Program-made: the position numbers and the translations under genes
The notes under the pieces: model-generated
Database searches by the model: none
Seen by the model: only the letters and a program-made list of their open reading frames with translations
Told to the model about the DNA's origin: nothing
Shown: positions 62,855-64,000 of the stretch, in pieces
Position numbering within the stretch: position 1 is the stretch's first letter
Layout: each line of letters opens with the position of its first letter
DNA from: Acidobacteriota bacterium
Lineage (GTDB): Bacteria > Acidobacteriota > Blastocatellia > Pyrinomonadales > Pyrinomonadaceae
Length of the DNA: 64,000 bases
Reading direction: 5' to 3'
Assembly (NCBI GenBank): GCA_019639195.1
Contig: JAHBSI010000001.1
Span: forward strand, 558,001-622,000

Positions 62855-63115
62855 CTAATGCTCGGCCCGAGCTTCTTCGCGACGCTCCATCTCGGCCTTT
62901 AGTTCGGCATCGGTAAGACTAGCGATCGGGCGATCCGCCTTCGATCCGCGAAGCTGCTGTGCGGCAAGATCGTCCTCTTCGGCTTCACGCATTCCTTCCT
63001 TGAAGGCCTTGCGGGATTGCCCCAAGGACTTCGCAAGCTGAGGCAGACGCGAGGCGCCGAACAACAGAAACAACACAACGACAACTAAAAATATTTCCCA
63101 GCCACCAAAATTCAT
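62855..63115 (-). CDS. tatA: Sec-independent translocase protein TatA
   Basis: An 86-residue protein with one N-terminal membrane helix ('WEIFLVVVVLFLLFGASRLPQLAKSLGQSRKAFKEGMREAEEDD'), the FG-x-x-x-LP hinge and amphipathic helix of the TatA/TatE family. TatA multimers form the channel for folded proteins with twin-arginine leaders. The acidic/basic tail (about 45-86) is ordinary. No tatB or tatC gene is visible here. Confidence 0.93.
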   Translation of the reverse strand: MNFGGWEIFLVVVVLFLLFGASRLPQLAKSLGQSRKAFKEGMREAEEDDLAAQQLRGSKADRPIASLTDAELKAEMERREEARAEH

Positions 63116-63190
63116 ACAATAAAGCCATCCTCTAGTTTAGACGTTTCGAACCCGGCGAAGGTTCAGATTTAATCATAAACCTTTTACGTT

Positions 63191-64000
63191 CTAGCTTGCT
63201 ACATTTGAATTCGCCGACGCCTTGAATCTATCCATCGCCTCAACAAGCGCCGACGTAATTCCCGGCTCCGAGACGGAATGTCCCGCATCGGGCACGATCG
63301 TCAGATCCGCCTCCGGCAAGGCCTTGTGCAGGTCCCAGGCAGAGGTCATCGGACAGACAACGTCGTATCTGCCCTGAACGATCACGGTCGGAATGCCGCG
63401 TATCTTGTCGATATTATCGAGAAGATAGTTCTCGCTCGGGAAGAAAAGATCGTTCATAAAATAATGACACTCGATGCGTGCAAGAGCGAGAGCTTCGTGC
63501 TCGCCTTCCCAATGTTCCATCAGGTCCTTGCTCGGGTAGAGTTTCGAGGTCGAACCTTCCCAGACGCTCCACGCACGGGCGGCTGAAAGCCGCACGGCCT
63601 CGTCATCGCTCGTAAGGCGTTTGTGATAAGCGGCCATCATATCGCCGCGTTCCGCCTCGGGGATCTCGTCGCGATAGCGCTCGAAAAAGTCCGGAAAGAT
63701 CTCGGACGCGCCGTATTGATAGAACCACGTGAGCTCTTTCTTCCGGGTAAGAAAGATACCGCGAAGTATCAGCCCGAGGCATCTGTCAGGATGCGTAACG
63801 CCGTACGCGAGGCTCAGCGTGCTGCCCCACGAACCGCCGAAAACATGCCATTTCTCGATGCCGAACTTCTCACGCAGAGTTTCCATATCGGCGATGAGGT
63901 CCCATGTCGTGTTCTCGCGAAGGTCGGCGTGCGGCGTCGATCGGCCCGAACCGCGTTGATCAAAAAGGATCACGTGATACGCCTTCGGGTCGAAATACTG
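63191..64000 (-). CDS. pip: Prolyl aminopeptidase (proline iminopeptidase), N-terminus beyond window
   Basis: The last ~269 residues of an alpha/beta-hydrolase peptidase that removes N-terminal proline. The frame is open to the window edge ('QYFDPKAYHVILFDQRGSGRSTPHA'), so the GTG near 63973 is not the start. The nucleophile Ser is in 'HVFGGSWGSTLSLAYGVTHPDRCLGLILRGIFLTRK', the acid in 'VIVQGRYDVVCPMTSAWDLHKALP', and the His in 'IVPDAGHSVSEPGI'. All match the family. A normal enzyme has about 310-320 residues, so ~45 are missing. Confidence 0.92.
   Translation of the reverse strand, partial: QYFDPKAYHVILFDQRGSGRSTPHADLRENTTWDLIADMETLREKFGIEKWHVFGGSWGSTLSLAYGVTHPDRCLGLILRGIFLTRKKELTWFYQYGASEIFPDFFERYRDEIPEAERGDMMAAYHKRLTSDDEAVRLSAARAWSVWEGSTSKLYPSKDLMEHWEGEHEALALARIECHYFMNDLFFPSENYLLDNIDKIRGIPTVIVQGRYDVVCPMTSAWDLHKALPEADLTIVPDAGHSVSEPGITSALVEAMDRFKASANSNVAS

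Overview
The window looks like a contiguous stretch of a moderately GC-rich bacterial chromosome, most likely from Acidobacteriota (Blastocatellia/Pyrinomonadaceae-like). This placement is inferred from gene content: an Oar-type TonB-dependent receptor with an N-terminal carboxypeptidase-like domain, a DUF305 + LVIVD pair, a CadC-like winged-helix/TPR regulator, a DUF1844 protein, an M13 metallopeptidase, secreted TPR proteins and a fused alpha/beta branched-chain E1. No rRNA gene was found, no tRNA gene was recognised by eye, and no phage module or CRISPR array is visible.

Layout. 1-5.5 kb: end of an M1 peptidase, fused 2-oxoacid dehydrogenase E1, DUF305 and LVIVD secreted proteins. 5.5-8.4 kb: orphan HicB, an AlkZ-related winged-helix protein, and a secreted glycine-zipper protein ending in a strong terminator. 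8.4-11.7 kb: plus-strand run of OsmC, a secreted HEAT-cyclophilin fusion and DUF4112. 11.7-13.4 kb: peroxide-response cluster of a TlpA-like thioredoxin, a 2-Cys peroxiredoxin and a PerR-like regulator with a palindrome just before its start. 13.5-24 kb: DUF58, a two-domain methyltransferase, a glutamate-racemase-like protein, META protein, SpoIIM-like protein, TPR protein, RibA, sigma/anti-sigma pair and an ABC exporter. 24-33 kb: TonB receptor, HD phosphohydrolase, TonB C-terminal protein, M13 peptidase and SerS. 33.2-35.2 kb: a MazEF pair followed directly by a permuted-YpsA (SLOG) protein, facing MazG. 35.2-44.6 kb: DUF1844, an MBL hydrolase, a winged-helix/TPR regulator divergent from a LamG/beta-propeller/FG-GAP surface protein, then DinB, TMEM175-like and MgtC genes.

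The main accessory region is 44.69-50.56 kb. It holds a run of small, unrelated, minus-strand genes separated by integron attC recombination sites: four share the same 15-base segment in the same orientation, one is a classic 60-bp site, and two others form a separate ~115-bp family. No integrase gene is present, so it reads as a CALIN (cluster of attC sites lacking an integrase) or the detached part of a chromosomal integron. Cassette genes encode a zinc-ribbon membrane protein, an NmrA-like oxidoreductase, a flavodoxin-fold NAD(P)H oxidoreductase, a nucleotidyltransferase, a VOC protein, a secreted alpha/beta hydrolase and an unrecognised protein.

51.4-64 kb: a deoxyhypusine-synthase-like gene, then a DUF4143 AAA ATPase flanked by two copies of a ~110-bp terminal-inverted-repeat element with extra partial copies. 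After these come an M19 dipeptidase, HldD, RibF, a UbiB-family kinase, DUF2156, a CBM9-like protein, a nickel/cobalt transporter-like protein, a methyltransferase, TatA and a prolyl aminopeptidase cut by the window end.
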